From: Legionella fallonii LLAP-10
Lineage (GTDB): Bacteria; Pseudomonadota; Gammaproteobacteria; Legionellales; Legionellaceae
Assembly: GCF_000953135.1 (NCBI RefSeq)
Contig: NZ_LN614827.1
Span: forward strand, 3,698,501-3,762,500
Length of the DNA stretch: 64,000 nt
Reading direction: 5' to 3'
Under the pieces are notes generated by a model. It had not been told where the DNA came from. It saw nothing but the letters and a program-made list of their open reading frames with translations, and ran no database searches. This document shows, piece after piece, positions 1 to 8,362 of this stretch (positions are counted from its first letter, which is position 1; each line of letters opens with the position of its first letter). The translations under genes and the position numbers were made by a program.

Positions 1-675
1 CAACGCTCTAATTTCATCAAAGATACTTGCGCTAAGAATATAACGCCCAACAATAGCAATATTTGAAGGAGCATGATCTGGAAGTGGTTTTTCTACTAAG
101 TCAGTAATATCGAGAATACGCTCAGTGCGTTGTTTCCCTGCAATAATGCCATATTGTGAGGTATGCTCAGGAGAAACATTTTGCACTGCGAGAACGCTGG
201 TTCTATATTCTTTATAAATGTCGACCATTTGCTTCATAATGGGAGGCTCACCAATAATCAGATCATCGGCAAGCAACACAGCAAACGCCTCATCACCTAT
301 CAAACTTTCAGCGCATAAAACGGCATGCCCCAGGCCTAAAGGTTTCGGTTGTCGGACATAAAAACACTCCATATCTTCTGGTTTCACTGCATGTACCAAA
401 GACAAAAGTTCCATTTTGTTATGGGAAATTAGTTCGTTCTCTAATTCATTCGATATATCAAAATGATCTTCAATAGCTCGTTTATAATGGCAAGTGACAA
501 AAATCATTTGTCGTATTCCTGCAGCATAAGCCTCTTCAACCGCATACTGAATTAAGGGCTTATTAACGATAGATAACATTTCCTTTGGAGCAGCTTTAGT
601 TGCTGGCAAAAATCGGGTTCCTAGACCAGCCACAGGAAATACAGCTTTTTGTATTGGAGCATGAGTGAGTTTCAT
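1..675 (-). CDS. galU: UTP--glucose-1-phosphate uridylyltransferase (partial, C-terminus outside window)
   Basis: The enzyme makes UDP-glucose from UTP and glucose-1-phosphate in the cytoplasm. Reading leftwards from the ATG at 675, 225 codons are open to the window edge. The N-terminus has the nucleotidyltransferase signature GLGTRFLPATK (residues 17-27), followed by KEML and the NKPLIQYAVEEA segment; further on are RQPKPLGLGHAV and VLLADDLI, all typical of GalU. The normal protein is about 290-300 residues, so the last quarter is missing only because the window ends. It is divergent from the bcs cluster at 1004, which would use its product as substrate for cellulose synthesis; this functional pairing is inference. 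Confidence 0.95.
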   Translation of the reverse strand, partial: MKLTHAPIQKAVFPVAGLGTRFLPATKAAPKEMLSIVNKPLIQYAVEEAYAAGIRQMIFVTCHYKRAIEDHFDISNELENELISHNKMELLSLVHAVKPEDMECFYVRQPKPLGLGHAVLCAESLIGDEAFAVLLADDLIIGEPPIMKQMVDIYKEYRTSVLAVQNVSPEHTSQYGIIAGKQRTERILDITDLVEKPLPDHAPSNIAIVGRYILSASIFDEIRAL

Positions 676-1003
676 TGTTAATTAAGCCTTTTTATTTTAT
701 TTATAGCAAAAAAAACAAGTATTATCATTTATCAATAGCATAGAATGAGTAGAAAAAAAATATTAAGTTCTACAACTGGATGATAATTAATCAAATGGCG
801 TTAACCTTAAAGATAAATCCTATGTACTAAAGTGTAGCGTGGTTGCTTACAACCTAGTTACACTACATAAGCTCGTCTCTCCCTGAGAGAACAATGTAGA
901 ATATTATTTAGTAAAAACAAAGCCCCTCCCATAAAAAAATACTAACACATGGAACAATGATTGCTATAATTTAAATTAATACCATCGTTAAAAGAGCAAA
1001 AAA
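676..1003. promoter_or_regulatory. Intergenic region between galU and the bcs cluster with a possible bcs promoter
   Basis: This 328-base spacer separates divergent genes and should hold promoters for both. A perfect TATAAT lies at 965-970, with CTAACA at 942-947 (17-base spacing) as a poor -35 match, about 34 bases before the bcsR start. An AAGAG at 991-995 can serve as ribosome binding site. No other clear site was seen. The promoter is a motif match only. Confidence 0.35.
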
Positions 1004-1201
1004 ATGGATAACAGGGCACTGAGCTTTAATAAAAAAACAGCGACAAAATTGCCAGAAGACTTATATGTCTTAGCCAATACCTATTCTTTGTCTAAATTAA
1101 ACTATATCGATATTGCGCAACAAGAACATTTTGTGAAAATGATGAAAGATTGGCCTCTATTAGCCGAGTTAGCCCAACTCACTTCCCCAAATACAAATTA
1201 A
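1004..1201 (+). CDS. bcsR: Cellulose biosynthesis protein BcsR
   Basis: A 65-residue protein that opens the cellulose cluster. Its C-terminal half (YIDIAQQEHF, then W50-PLLAELAQ) matches the short conserved block of enterobacterial BcsR/YhjR, a small cytoplasmic partner of BcsQ that regulates assembly of the cellulose synthase complex. It is followed 29 bases later by bcsQ, the same order as in enterobacteria. Small size lowers certainty, but sequence block and position agree. Confidence 0.8.
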   Translation: MDNRALSFNKKTATKLPEDLYVLANTYSLSKLNYIDIAQQEHFVKMMKDWPLLAELAQLTSPNTN

Positions 1202-1230
1202 CTTTAAATTTTGAAAAGGATGACTTCATT

Positions 1231-1977
1231 ATGCCAGTAATCGGATTACAAGGAGTCCGAGGAGGTTCAGGAACCACATCTCTAACTGCGGGATTGGCCT
1301 GGTCTTTGCAAAAACTAGGAGCATCCGTATTAGCCATAGATTGCTCACCAGATAATATGTTACGACTGTATTTTAATATGCCGTTCACCCAAAAACGTGG
1401 TTGGGCTCGTGCTATGGTAGACGGTATTCCGTGGCAAGAAAGTGCAATGAGTTATACTAAATTATTAGATTTTGTACCTTTTGGAACTATCTCCAAAACA
1501 GAACAACTCAAGCTAGAAACTCAACCTAAAATGGATTCGGCATTTTGGCAATCACAGCTAACACTAACCGATTTAATCGCTCACAAGAGTTATGATTGGA
1601 TTCTTTTAGACCTGCCAACAGAGCATCTTACTTCATTTGCTCATTATGGATTATCCCTTATCGATTGTAGAATTCGTATATTAAATGCCAACATGTCATG
1701 TCACGTTGGTTTACATCAGCAAGAATTACCAGGTAATTGTTATTTTTTAGTTAATAAGTACAACTCGTCCTATCTATTACAAAAAAATCTAATGCAATTA
1801 TGGCGACAAGCTCTATCTGAGCTATTACCACTAATAGTTCATAGCGATGAAGCGATTACTGAATCACTCGCGGTCAAACAGCCCCCGGGTGAATATGGCG
1901 CCAACAGCCTTGCGGCCAAAGATCTAATGGCATTAGCTAATTGGTGCTGCGCCTCTTTGGTAAAGCAAATATCATGA
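1231..1977 (+). CDS. bcsQ: Cellulose biosynthesis ParA/MinD-like ATPase BcsQ
   Basis: A 248-residue MinD/ParA-type P-loop protein; in enterobacteria BcsQ binds BcsR and is needed for assembly or polar placement of the cellulose synthase. The start ATG at 1231 is chosen because the protein then begins MPVIGLQGVRGGSGTTS, the BcsQ form of the P-loop at residues 8-17, and an AAGGA lies about 10 bases upstream; a longer reading frame from 1150 would overlap bcsR. The P-loop lacks the usual MinD lysines, as is normal for BcsQ. The gene ends with ATGA overlap onto bcsA, implying translational coupling. Confidence 0.85.
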   Translation: MPVIGLQGVRGGSGTTSLTAGLAWSLQKLGASVLAIDCSPDNMLRLYFNMPFTQKRGWARAMVDGIPWQESAMSYTKLLDFVPFGTISKTEQLKLETQPKMDSAFWQSQLTLTDLIAHKSYDWILLDLPTEHLTSFAHYGLSLIDCRIRILNANMSCHVGLHQQELPGNCYFLVNKYNSSYLLQKNLMQLWRQALSELLPLIVHSDEAITESLAVKQPPGEYGANSLAAKDLMALANWCCASLVKQIS

Positions 1978-4589
1978 GTATCATTCTTCGCCTATTCTTC
2001 AATGAGTCCCTAGCTCAAAAATTTGAGGCACACTATCAAAATTATAGACACCACGGCGCTTCTTTTTTTGCTGCATTTCTCGCTAATTTTTTTTGGAGCT
2101 TAGGTTGGCTTTTCTTAAAATTTGAATCACCATATTGGCAATGGGTCAGAGCAAATCATTTGAAATTATTTCCTCAAATTTCTGTAATTCACCCAAAAAT
2201 CGGAGATATACTGCGCTATTTTATTCAATCAACTTGGCTAATCTTAATTCTTCCTTCGCGACAAAACAGAATCAGCCCTAGTATTAAGCAATGGCAAAAA
2301 CAAAGCATCGATGCCTACTATTCTAACATTAATCTTTTACCTCATAAAATTCATCGCAGTAAAATGGGGAAAAAAACGAGGAACTACGTCAAAAAGTTAA
2401 GTCACAATGCCTACAAAGCTTTATTAATCTTACTCAGCTTTTTTTCAGGAATACTATTAATTTTATGTATTACCCAACCCTTTAGCCCTATACCCCAATT
2501 TATTTTTTTAATGCTTTTATTAGTTACGGCATTAAGTATTAGACACATACCTGGACACCCCACAGTCATTATGCTCGTAGTCATTTCACTCATTGTTTCT
2601 TGCCGATATTTATGGTGGCGTTATAGCGCCACACTGGTCTGGGAAGATACAGTAAGTATGATATTTGGCGTACTGCTTATCCTTGCTGAAACTTATATTT
2701 TTGTAGTCCTTGTGCTTGGCTATCTTCAAAGTATTTGGCCCTTACACCGAAACCCTGTTTCGCTTCCCGAAGATTACTCCACTTGGCCTACCGTTGACAT
2801 TATGATCCCAACCTATAATGAAGAGCTAGGCGTTATTAAGCCAGGAGTTTATGCCGCACTGGGTATAGATTGGCCAAAAGACAAACTCAATATCTATATC
2901 CTTGACGATGGAAACCGTTTGTCAGTGGAAAAATTTGCCCAAGAGAGCGGCGTTCATTACATTACCCGTAGCAACAACGCTTATGCTAAGGCGGGTAATA
3001 TCAATAATGCATTACAATACTCTAAAGGCGAATTCATCGTTATTTTTGACTGTGACCATATCCCTACTCATAGCTTTCTCCAATTAACCATAGGTTGGTT
3101 TTTAAAAGATCCTAAATTAGCTATCGTGCAAACACCACATCACTTTTTTTCACCAGACCCTTTTGAACGCAACTTAGGGGCATTTCAAAATATACCCAAT
3201 GAAAGTGCATTGTTCTACGGCATAATACAAGATGGGAATGATTTATGGGATGCGACCTATTTTTGTGGTTCCGCCGGTATACTTCGCCGTAGTGCGCTGG
3301 AAGAAGTAGGTGGCTTTTCTGTAGAAAGTGTCACTGAAGATGCGCTTACCTCTATCCGCTTACAACGTAAGGGCTACACCTCTGCCTACATACGTATCCC
3401 CATGGCAGCAGGTTTAGCGACAGAAAGTTTATCAGGCCACATAGGCCAACGAATTCGCTGGGCGCGAGGTATGGTACAAATTTTACGCACAGATAACCCA
3501 TTAACAGGTAAAGGTCTCAAAATCTCCCAACGTCTCTGTTATTTCAATGCCATAATGCACTTCCTATCAGGTATCCCTCGATTGATTTTTCTGGTTACAC
3601 CAGTAGCATTTCTAGCACTATATGCTCGAATTGTTTATGCTCCTGCAATAATGGTTTTATTATATGGGCTCCCCCATATTATTCATGCCGTACTGTCTAA
3701 TAGCCGCATCCAAGGAAAATATCGCCACTTTTTATGGAATGAAATTTATGAAACAGTAATGGCTTGGTATATCGCAATACCCACAACTGTCGCTTTAATC
3801 AATCCACGCAAAGGGAAATTTAATGTTACAGTCAAAGGGGGCTTAGTCAAAGAGCGCTATGCAGACTGGGTAACTGCGCGACCTTACGTCATTCTACTTT
3901 GCATCAATTTTATTGGTTTAATTGCTGGATTCATCCGTCTGTTTTGGGGACCAAGCGAAGACATTCTAGCGGTACTCATCACTTTATCCTGGGTAATCTA
4001 TAATATAACAATCCTTGGCGGAGCCTTAGGCGTGGATGTTGAAGCCAAGCAAATACGTAAATCGCATAGAGTCAAATTTTCTATGCCTGCCGCCATAGCT
4101 CGAGCTGATGGTCACTTATTTCCCTGTACCTTGCGTAATTATTCAGGAAGTGGAGTGGGTATAGAAATTGACGACCCTACATGGCTAAAAAATGGCGAAA
4201 AAATAGCACTGATACTGAATAAAGGTCTTGAGGAATTCCGTTTTCCATGTACCGTCATGCGCATTTTTAATCGAGAGGTAGGTATACGTTTGGATGAGCT
4301 TTCCTTAAAACAAAATATAGATTTTATACAATGTACCTTCGCTAGAGCAGACAACTGGGTTCTATGGCAAAAATACATTCCTGAAGAAAAAACGATAGAA
4401 AGCATGCGCCATGTTTTCCAACTGGACTTCCGTGGATATCTTAGTATTATAGAATATGCCCCACCTTTAATTCGCAGTATATTGTCTGCTCTAACTAATA
4501 TATTAATGTGGGTAGTGTCGTTTTTCCCTCGTACAATTAAAAAAAATCAGGCGCAAGCCGCTAATGCCGTTGGAATAGTTGAAATTTAA
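1974..4589 (+). CDS. bcsA: Cellulose synthase catalytic subunit with PilZ domain
   Basis: Inner-membrane family 2 glycosyltransferase that polymerises UDP-glucose into cellulose and exports the chain. With the ATG at 1974 (ATGA overlap with bcsQ) it has 871 residues, close to enterobacterial BcsA. Catalytic motifs are intact: DDG at 311-313, DCD inside FDCDH at 358-362, TED at 454-456 and QRIRW at 492-496. The C-terminal PilZ domain has both c-di-GMP signatures, RKSHR at 695-699 and NYSGSG at 722-727, so activity should depend on c-di-GMP. Hydrophobic segments occur before residue 260 and between about 520 and 690. BcsB follows immediately. Confidence 0.97.
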   Translation: MSIILRLFFNESLAQKFEAHYQNYRHHGASFFAAFLANFFWSLGWLFLKFESPYWQWVRANHLKLFPQISVIHPKIGDILRYFIQSTWLILILPSRQNRISPSIKQWQKQSIDAYYSNINLLPHKIHRSKMGKKTRNYVKKLSHNAYKALLILLSFFSGILLILCITQPFSPIPQFIFLMLLLVTALSIRHIPGHPTVIMLVVISLIVSCRYLWWRYSATLVWEDTVSMIFGVLLILAETYIFVVLVLGYLQSIWPLHRNPVSLPEDYSTWPTVDIMIPTYNEELGVIKPGVYAALGIDWPKDKLNIYILDDGNRLSVEKFAQESGVHYITRSNNAYAKAGNINNALQYSKGEFIVIFDCDHIPTHSFLQLTIGWFLKDPKLAIVQTPHHFFSPDPFERNLGAFQNIPNESALFYGIIQDGNDLWDATYFCGSAGILRRSALEEVGGFSVESVTEDALTSIRLQRKGYTSAYIRIPMAAGLATESLSGHIGQRIRWARGMVQILRTDNPLTGKGLKISQRLCYFNAIMHFLSGIPRLIFLVTPVAFLALYARIVYAPAIMVLLYGLPHIIHAVLSNSRIQGKYRHFLWNEIYETVMAWYIAIPTTVALINPRKGKFNVTVKGGLVKERYADWVTARPYVILLCINFIGLIAGFIRLFWGPSEDILAVLITLSWVIYNITILGGALGVDVEAKQIRKSHRVKFSMPAAIARADGHLFPCTLRNYSGSGVGIEIDDPTWLKNGEKIALILNKGLEEFRFPCTVMRIFNREVGIRLDELSLKQNIDFIQCTFARADNWVLWQKYIPEEKTIESMRHVFQLDFRGYLSIIEYAPPLIRSILSALTNILMWVVSFFPRTIKKNQAQAANAVGIVEI

Positions 4590-6892
4590 TGGATGATGAC
4601 CTAATGATAAAAAAAACAGTCTATATCACAACATTGTTTTTGATAGCTGTCAGTTTGCTTGCTCAAATAATACAAGCCGCGCCTGTAAAAGCCCAAAATA
4701 CCGCTACAAAAAACCAGGTCACTACTCAACCAGCAACCACAGTTGCTCTCACTACTGACGCCCCCACGCAAAAAATAAAACTATTTTTTAATAAAGACAC
4801 ATTGACACCGAAGACTTTTACTATTTTTGGCCTCAATCCGGACAATAGCGTGGAGTTTACCATCCGCAAAGATCAACTGGTTACTCAAGCCCAATTAAAC
4901 CTGCAATTTACTCCGTCCCCATCATTAATTCCGATACAATCTCAATTGAAAATCTATCTGAATGAGGAACTTGTAGGCCTGATAACTCTCATAGATGAGA
5001 TGTTAGGAAAATCCAATCACCTTGAAATACCAATCGATCCTCGGTTTATTAATGATTTTAATCGGTTAAAACTACACTTTATTGGTCACTATAAAGCCAT
5101 ATGCGAAAACCCAGCGAATACCACTCTATGGATGGAAATCAGCAAGCTCAGTTTTCTTGAACTGATGACTCAAACTTTAGAATTAAAAAATGAACTAACC
5201 CACTTCCCTGAACCATTTTTTGATCGTTTGGATGATAAACCATTAGTACTACCTATGGTATTTGCAGCACAACCGGATTTAACCCAACAACGAGCCGCAG
5301 CAATTTTGGCATCGTGGTTTGGCGCTAAATCACGATGGCATGGTCAATCATTCCCTGCTCTATTTAATGAATTGCCCGGACGTAATGCTATTGTACTTCT
5401 TACAAACACGCAACGTCCCGACTTTCTTAAAAGTTATCAAACGGTAAATGCCCCTACAGTAGAAATGATTAGTCATCCAGACAATCCCTATATCAAGCTA
5501 TTGGTTATTTCCGGCCGTGACAGCAACGATTTAATCACTGCGGTAAAAGGAATAGTCACAGGTAATATTCTGTTTCGTGGTTCCAGTGTAACAGTGGATC
5601 AAGTAGAAACTATTGCACCACGTAAACCCTATGATGCACCTTATTGGGTTCGCACCGATAGACCCACCTCATTTGAAGAACTACAGCAATTTAAAGAGCA
5701 ATTACAAACCAGGGGATTTAATCCCAGTCCCATTTCCCTGCCATTTAATTTACCTCCAGATTTATTTCTCAATGGTAGTCCAGGGGTAAAAATATCGCTG
5801 AAATATCGTTATACTGTACCGCCACCACAAGGTGTTTCACATCTCAATGTCAGTCTAAATAACTACTTCGTCCAAAGCTTTAAGTTGCTGTCGACATCCG
5901 AGCAAGAACCAAAATTACTTGGCGTAGTACCTTTATCCGCAGCAAACGACACAACAAAACAATTTACTATCCCAGTATTAGACTTAGGAACAAACAACGA
6001 AATGGTATTTGATTTTGCTTATACTAACTCTATAGGCGGGGGGACAATAGATGGGCGTTGTGAATCCTACACTTTAACAGACAATTATGCTGCTATTGAT
6101 GGTAACTCTACTATAGATTTCTCAAATTATTATCATTATATAGCGCTGCCTAATTTAAGAGCCTTTATCAGCGCGGGTTTTCCTTTTAGCCGTCTTGCTG
6201 ACTTGTCTGAAACTTGGATCTTAATCAGCAAACAACCTCTCGCCGTAGAAGTAACTACGTTATTAAATACTATGGGTAGCATAGGTTCCCAGACAGGATT
6301 TCCTGTTTTAGCAATGAGTTTAACTGATGACTGGGCACAATTAAAAAACAAAGATGTTGACACTCTCATCATCGGCAATATACCTGGTGAGTTATATGAT
6401 GATAGCAAAATTAATCTTCTGATGAAGAAAACGGAAAGTTGGATTAACTCACCATTTCGCCAAGCAGAATTACCTGATATACCCGTAACCCCTGGTAATG
6501 CAGCAGTAAACAATAAAACCGTGGTAAGCTCTAATGGAGTACTTGCTGCCATAATAGGTCTGCAATCCCCCTACTACAAACAACGCAGTATCATAGGCCT
6601 TCTTGCAGACACACCGCGTGGCTTTGAACTACTTAATGAAACATTTTCTGTAAAAAGTCTTAGTGGCCAGGTATTTGGTTCTGTAGCCGTAATTAAAGAA
6701 TCAGGGATAAATAGTTTACAAGTTGGCCCCATTTATCATGTTGGCTATTTACCGTGGTATATGCATATTTGGCTTGCACTGCAACAACATCCGATCAATA
6801 TGGCTTTAGCTTCATTAGTAGCTGCGCTGATTGTGACCTATTTATTATGGCAAGCTTTAAGGGCGATTAGTCGACATCGCTTAAAAAAATAG
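4589..6892 (+). CDS. bcsB: Cellulose synthase periplasmic subunit BcsB
   Basis: BcsB is the membrane-anchored periplasmic partner of BcsA and guides the nascent glucan. The gene starts on the last base of the bcsA stop codon (TAATG); an alternative ATG at 4604 would give a cleaner signal peptide (MIKKTVYITTLFLIAVSLL). The 767 residues have the family layout: signal sequence, a long beta-rich periplasmic region with carbohydrate-binding-like and flavodoxin-like repeats, and one C-terminal membrane helix near residues 733-755 followed by a basic tail. Length agrees with enterobacterial BcsB (about 780). It lies in one operon with bcsRQA. Confidence 0.93.
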   Translation: MDDDLMIKKTVYITTLFLIAVSLLAQIIQAAPVKAQNTATKNQVTTQPATTVALTTDAPTQKIKLFFNKDTLTPKTFTIFGLNPDNSVEFTIRKDQLVTQAQLNLQFTPSPSLIPIQSQLKIYLNEELVGLITLIDEMLGKSNHLEIPIDPRFINDFNRLKLHFIGHYKAICENPANTTLWMEISKLSFLELMTQTLELKNELTHFPEPFFDRLDDKPLVLPMVFAAQPDLTQQRAAAILASWFGAKSRWHGQSFPALFNELPGRNAIVLLTNTQRPDFLKSYQTVNAPTVEMISHPDNPYIKLLVISGRDSNDLITAVKGIVTGNILFRGSSVTVDQVETIAPRKPYDAPYWVRTDRPTSFEELQQFKEQLQTRGFNPSPISLPFNLPPDLFLNGSPGVKISLKYRYTVPPPQGVSHLNVSLNNYFVQSFKLLSTSEQEPKLLGVVPLSAANDTTKQFTIPVLDLGTNNEMVFDFAYTNSIGGGTIDGRCESYTLTDNYAAIDGNSTIDFSNYYHYIALPNLRAFISAGFPFSRLADLSETWILISKQPLAVEVTTLLNTMGSIGSQTGFPVLAMSLTDDWAQLKNKDVDTLIIGNIPGELYDDSKINLLMKKTESWINSPFRQAELPDIPVTPGNAAVNNKTVVSSNGVLAAIIGLQSPYYKQRSIIGLLADTPRGFELLNETFSVKSLSGQVFGSVAVIKESGINSLQVGPIYHVGYLPWYMHIWLALQQHPINMALASLVAALIVTYLLWQALRAISRHRLKK

Positions 6893-6944
6893 ACCGCCTT
6901 AATAACTCAGTACTACTTGGCGCAAATTAAAAGATGAGAGTAAG

Positions 6945-6990
6945 GTAAATCCGCAGCCTCCCGCCAGAGGCTTTGTCGTATAGGATTTAC
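6945..6990. repeat. Two-tier inverted repeat between bcsB and bcsZ
   Basis: GTAAATCC at 6945-6952 pairs with GGATTTAC at 6983-6990, and inside it AGCCTC at 6955-6960 pairs with GAGGCT at 6967-6972 around a six-base loop. The result is a stem with an asymmetric internal loop. There is no T-run after it, so it is not a standard Rho-independent terminator; it could attenuate or stabilise the bcsB/bcsZ junction, or bind a protein. Confidence 0.5.
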
Positions 6991-7024
6991 AAACAAGTCA
7001 CGTGAGCGACTAGGATTAAATAAA

Positions 7025-8131
7025 ATGAAAGATCAATACACTTTTTTTTTTAAAACTTTGGTAGTCATTTTTTTGCTCCTTTTGCTTCATTCGAGCAGTC
7101 TGAAAACGTTAATGTATTGGCCATCATGGCTTGATTTCAAACGATTGTATATTAGTGATGATGGGCGAGTAGTTGACTCATCATCCCCGAATAAGGTTAC
7201 TACCTCTGAAGGACAAAGTTACGCGCTATTTTTTGCCTTGGTTGCTAACGATCGTCCGATGTTTGATAAATTAATTCGATGGACAGAAAATAATCTTGCT
7301 GCAGGAGATTTAAGTGCGCAATTACCCGCTTGGTTATGGGGGCAAAATCAGCAAAAACAATGGAAAATCCTAGATCCTAATTCGGCCTCTGATTCCGATC
7401 AGTGGATAGCTTATACTCTACTTGAAGCAGGGCGTTTATGGAGGAATCAACATTATGAGTCATTGGGAACCCAATTGCTCGAACGAATTTTAAAAGAAGA
7501 AGTAGCCGATATTCCCGGTATAGGAAAAACGGTATTACCGGGTAAAATGGGCTTCGTTCATGGAAACAACTGGCGGCTTAATCCAAGTTATTTGCCACCC
7601 CAAGCGCTTGCCAAATTTGTTTCCGTCAATAAGCAGTGGCAAGATGTGGAACAAAGCAGTTTACGTTTATTGGTCGACGCCTCACCCAAAGGTTATGCCC
7701 CTGATTGGATTATTTGGAACAAAAATGCGGGTTGGCAACCCGATCAAGAACAGCCCAATGTTGGTAGCTATAATGCCATTCGTGTCTATTTATGGATTGG
7801 TATGCTCGCTGATGATCTAGGTTACAAAAAAGAACTGGTTGAGCACTTTATGCCAATGGTAAAAATTACCCAACAACAGGGAGTGCCGCCAGAGCAAATC
7901 AACACGGTTACAGGAGCGTATTCTGGTAAAGGACCAGTAGGATTCTCAGCTGCCTTATTACCCCTTATGGCCAACTCCCCTGCCCTTAAAGAACAACGTT
8001 CACGTGTGGATAAATCCCCTATAGCTCCAGGAGATTATTATAATTCAGTACTGCGGCTTTTTGGCCAAGGCTGGGATCAACAGCATTATCGTTTTAGTCC
8101 TCGGGGTGAACTTATCCCTGAATGGAATTGA
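7025..8131 (+). CDS. bcsZ: Periplasmic endo-1,4-beta-glucanase of family GH8 (BcsZ-like), catalytic base replaced by Asn
   Basis: BcsZ is the family GH8 endoglucanase of cellulose operons, acting in the periplasm on the emerging glucan. The 368-residue protein has an N-terminal hydrophobic export segment (about 8-22), the general-acid region TSEGQSYALFF with Glu62, the DSDQW block at 123-127, LPGKMGF, NPSYLPPQ and the C-terminal GKGPVGFSAALLP and FGQGWDQ blocks. From memory of enterobacterial BcsZ, the base Asp lies in SYDAIRVY; here the codon at 7772-7774 is AAT, giving SYNAIRVY with Asn250. That could reduce or abolish hydrolysis. The gene is 132 bases after bcsB; no bcsC follows. Confidence 0.92.
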   Translation: MKDQYTFFFKTLVVIFLLLLLHSSSLKTLMYWPSWLDFKRLYISDDGRVVDSSSPNKVTTSEGQSYALFFALVANDRPMFDKLIRWTENNLAAGDLSAQLPAWLWGQNQQKQWKILDPNSASDSDQWIAYTLLEAGRLWRNQHYESLGTQLLERILKEEVADIPGIGKTVLPGKMGFVHGNNWRLNPSYLPPQALAKFVSVNKQWQDVEQSSLRLLVDASPKGYAPDWIIWNKNAGWQPDQEQPNVGSYNAIRVYLWIGMLADDLGYKKELVEHFMPMVKITQQQGVPPEQINTVTGAYSGKGPVGFSAALLPLMANSPALKEQRSRVDKSPIAPGDYYNSVLRLFGQGWDQQHYRFSPRGELIPEWN

Positions 8132-8362
8132 TCCCCCTCAGGGTCGGTTCCCGTTCGCAAGCATGAGTCCCAATGGCCTGATTTTGGAGCACTAAAGCCC
8201 GGTAAATCAAGGCGAGAGCCAAAATGGTAGAAATATAAACAGAACTAATATTATCTTAATAAATTTATGATAAGATAACGGTCACGGATTATCATTGTTT
8301 AATTCAGAATGATAGAAAGGAAGGATAATAAAGGTTTAATTAATTATTAAATAAACAAATAT
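8132..8362. promoter_or_regulatory. Spacer with an AT-rich dyad before an unknown gene
   Basis: TTATCTTA at 8251-8258 and TAAGATAA at 8271-8278 form an 8-bp inverted repeat with a 12-base AT loop. A second, weaker dyad TTTAAT/ATTAAA lies at about 8335-8351 just ahead of the next start. These could be operators or part of the promoter of the gene at 8363; nothing else is recognised. No typical ribosome binding site lies within 12 bases of that start. Confidence 0.3.
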
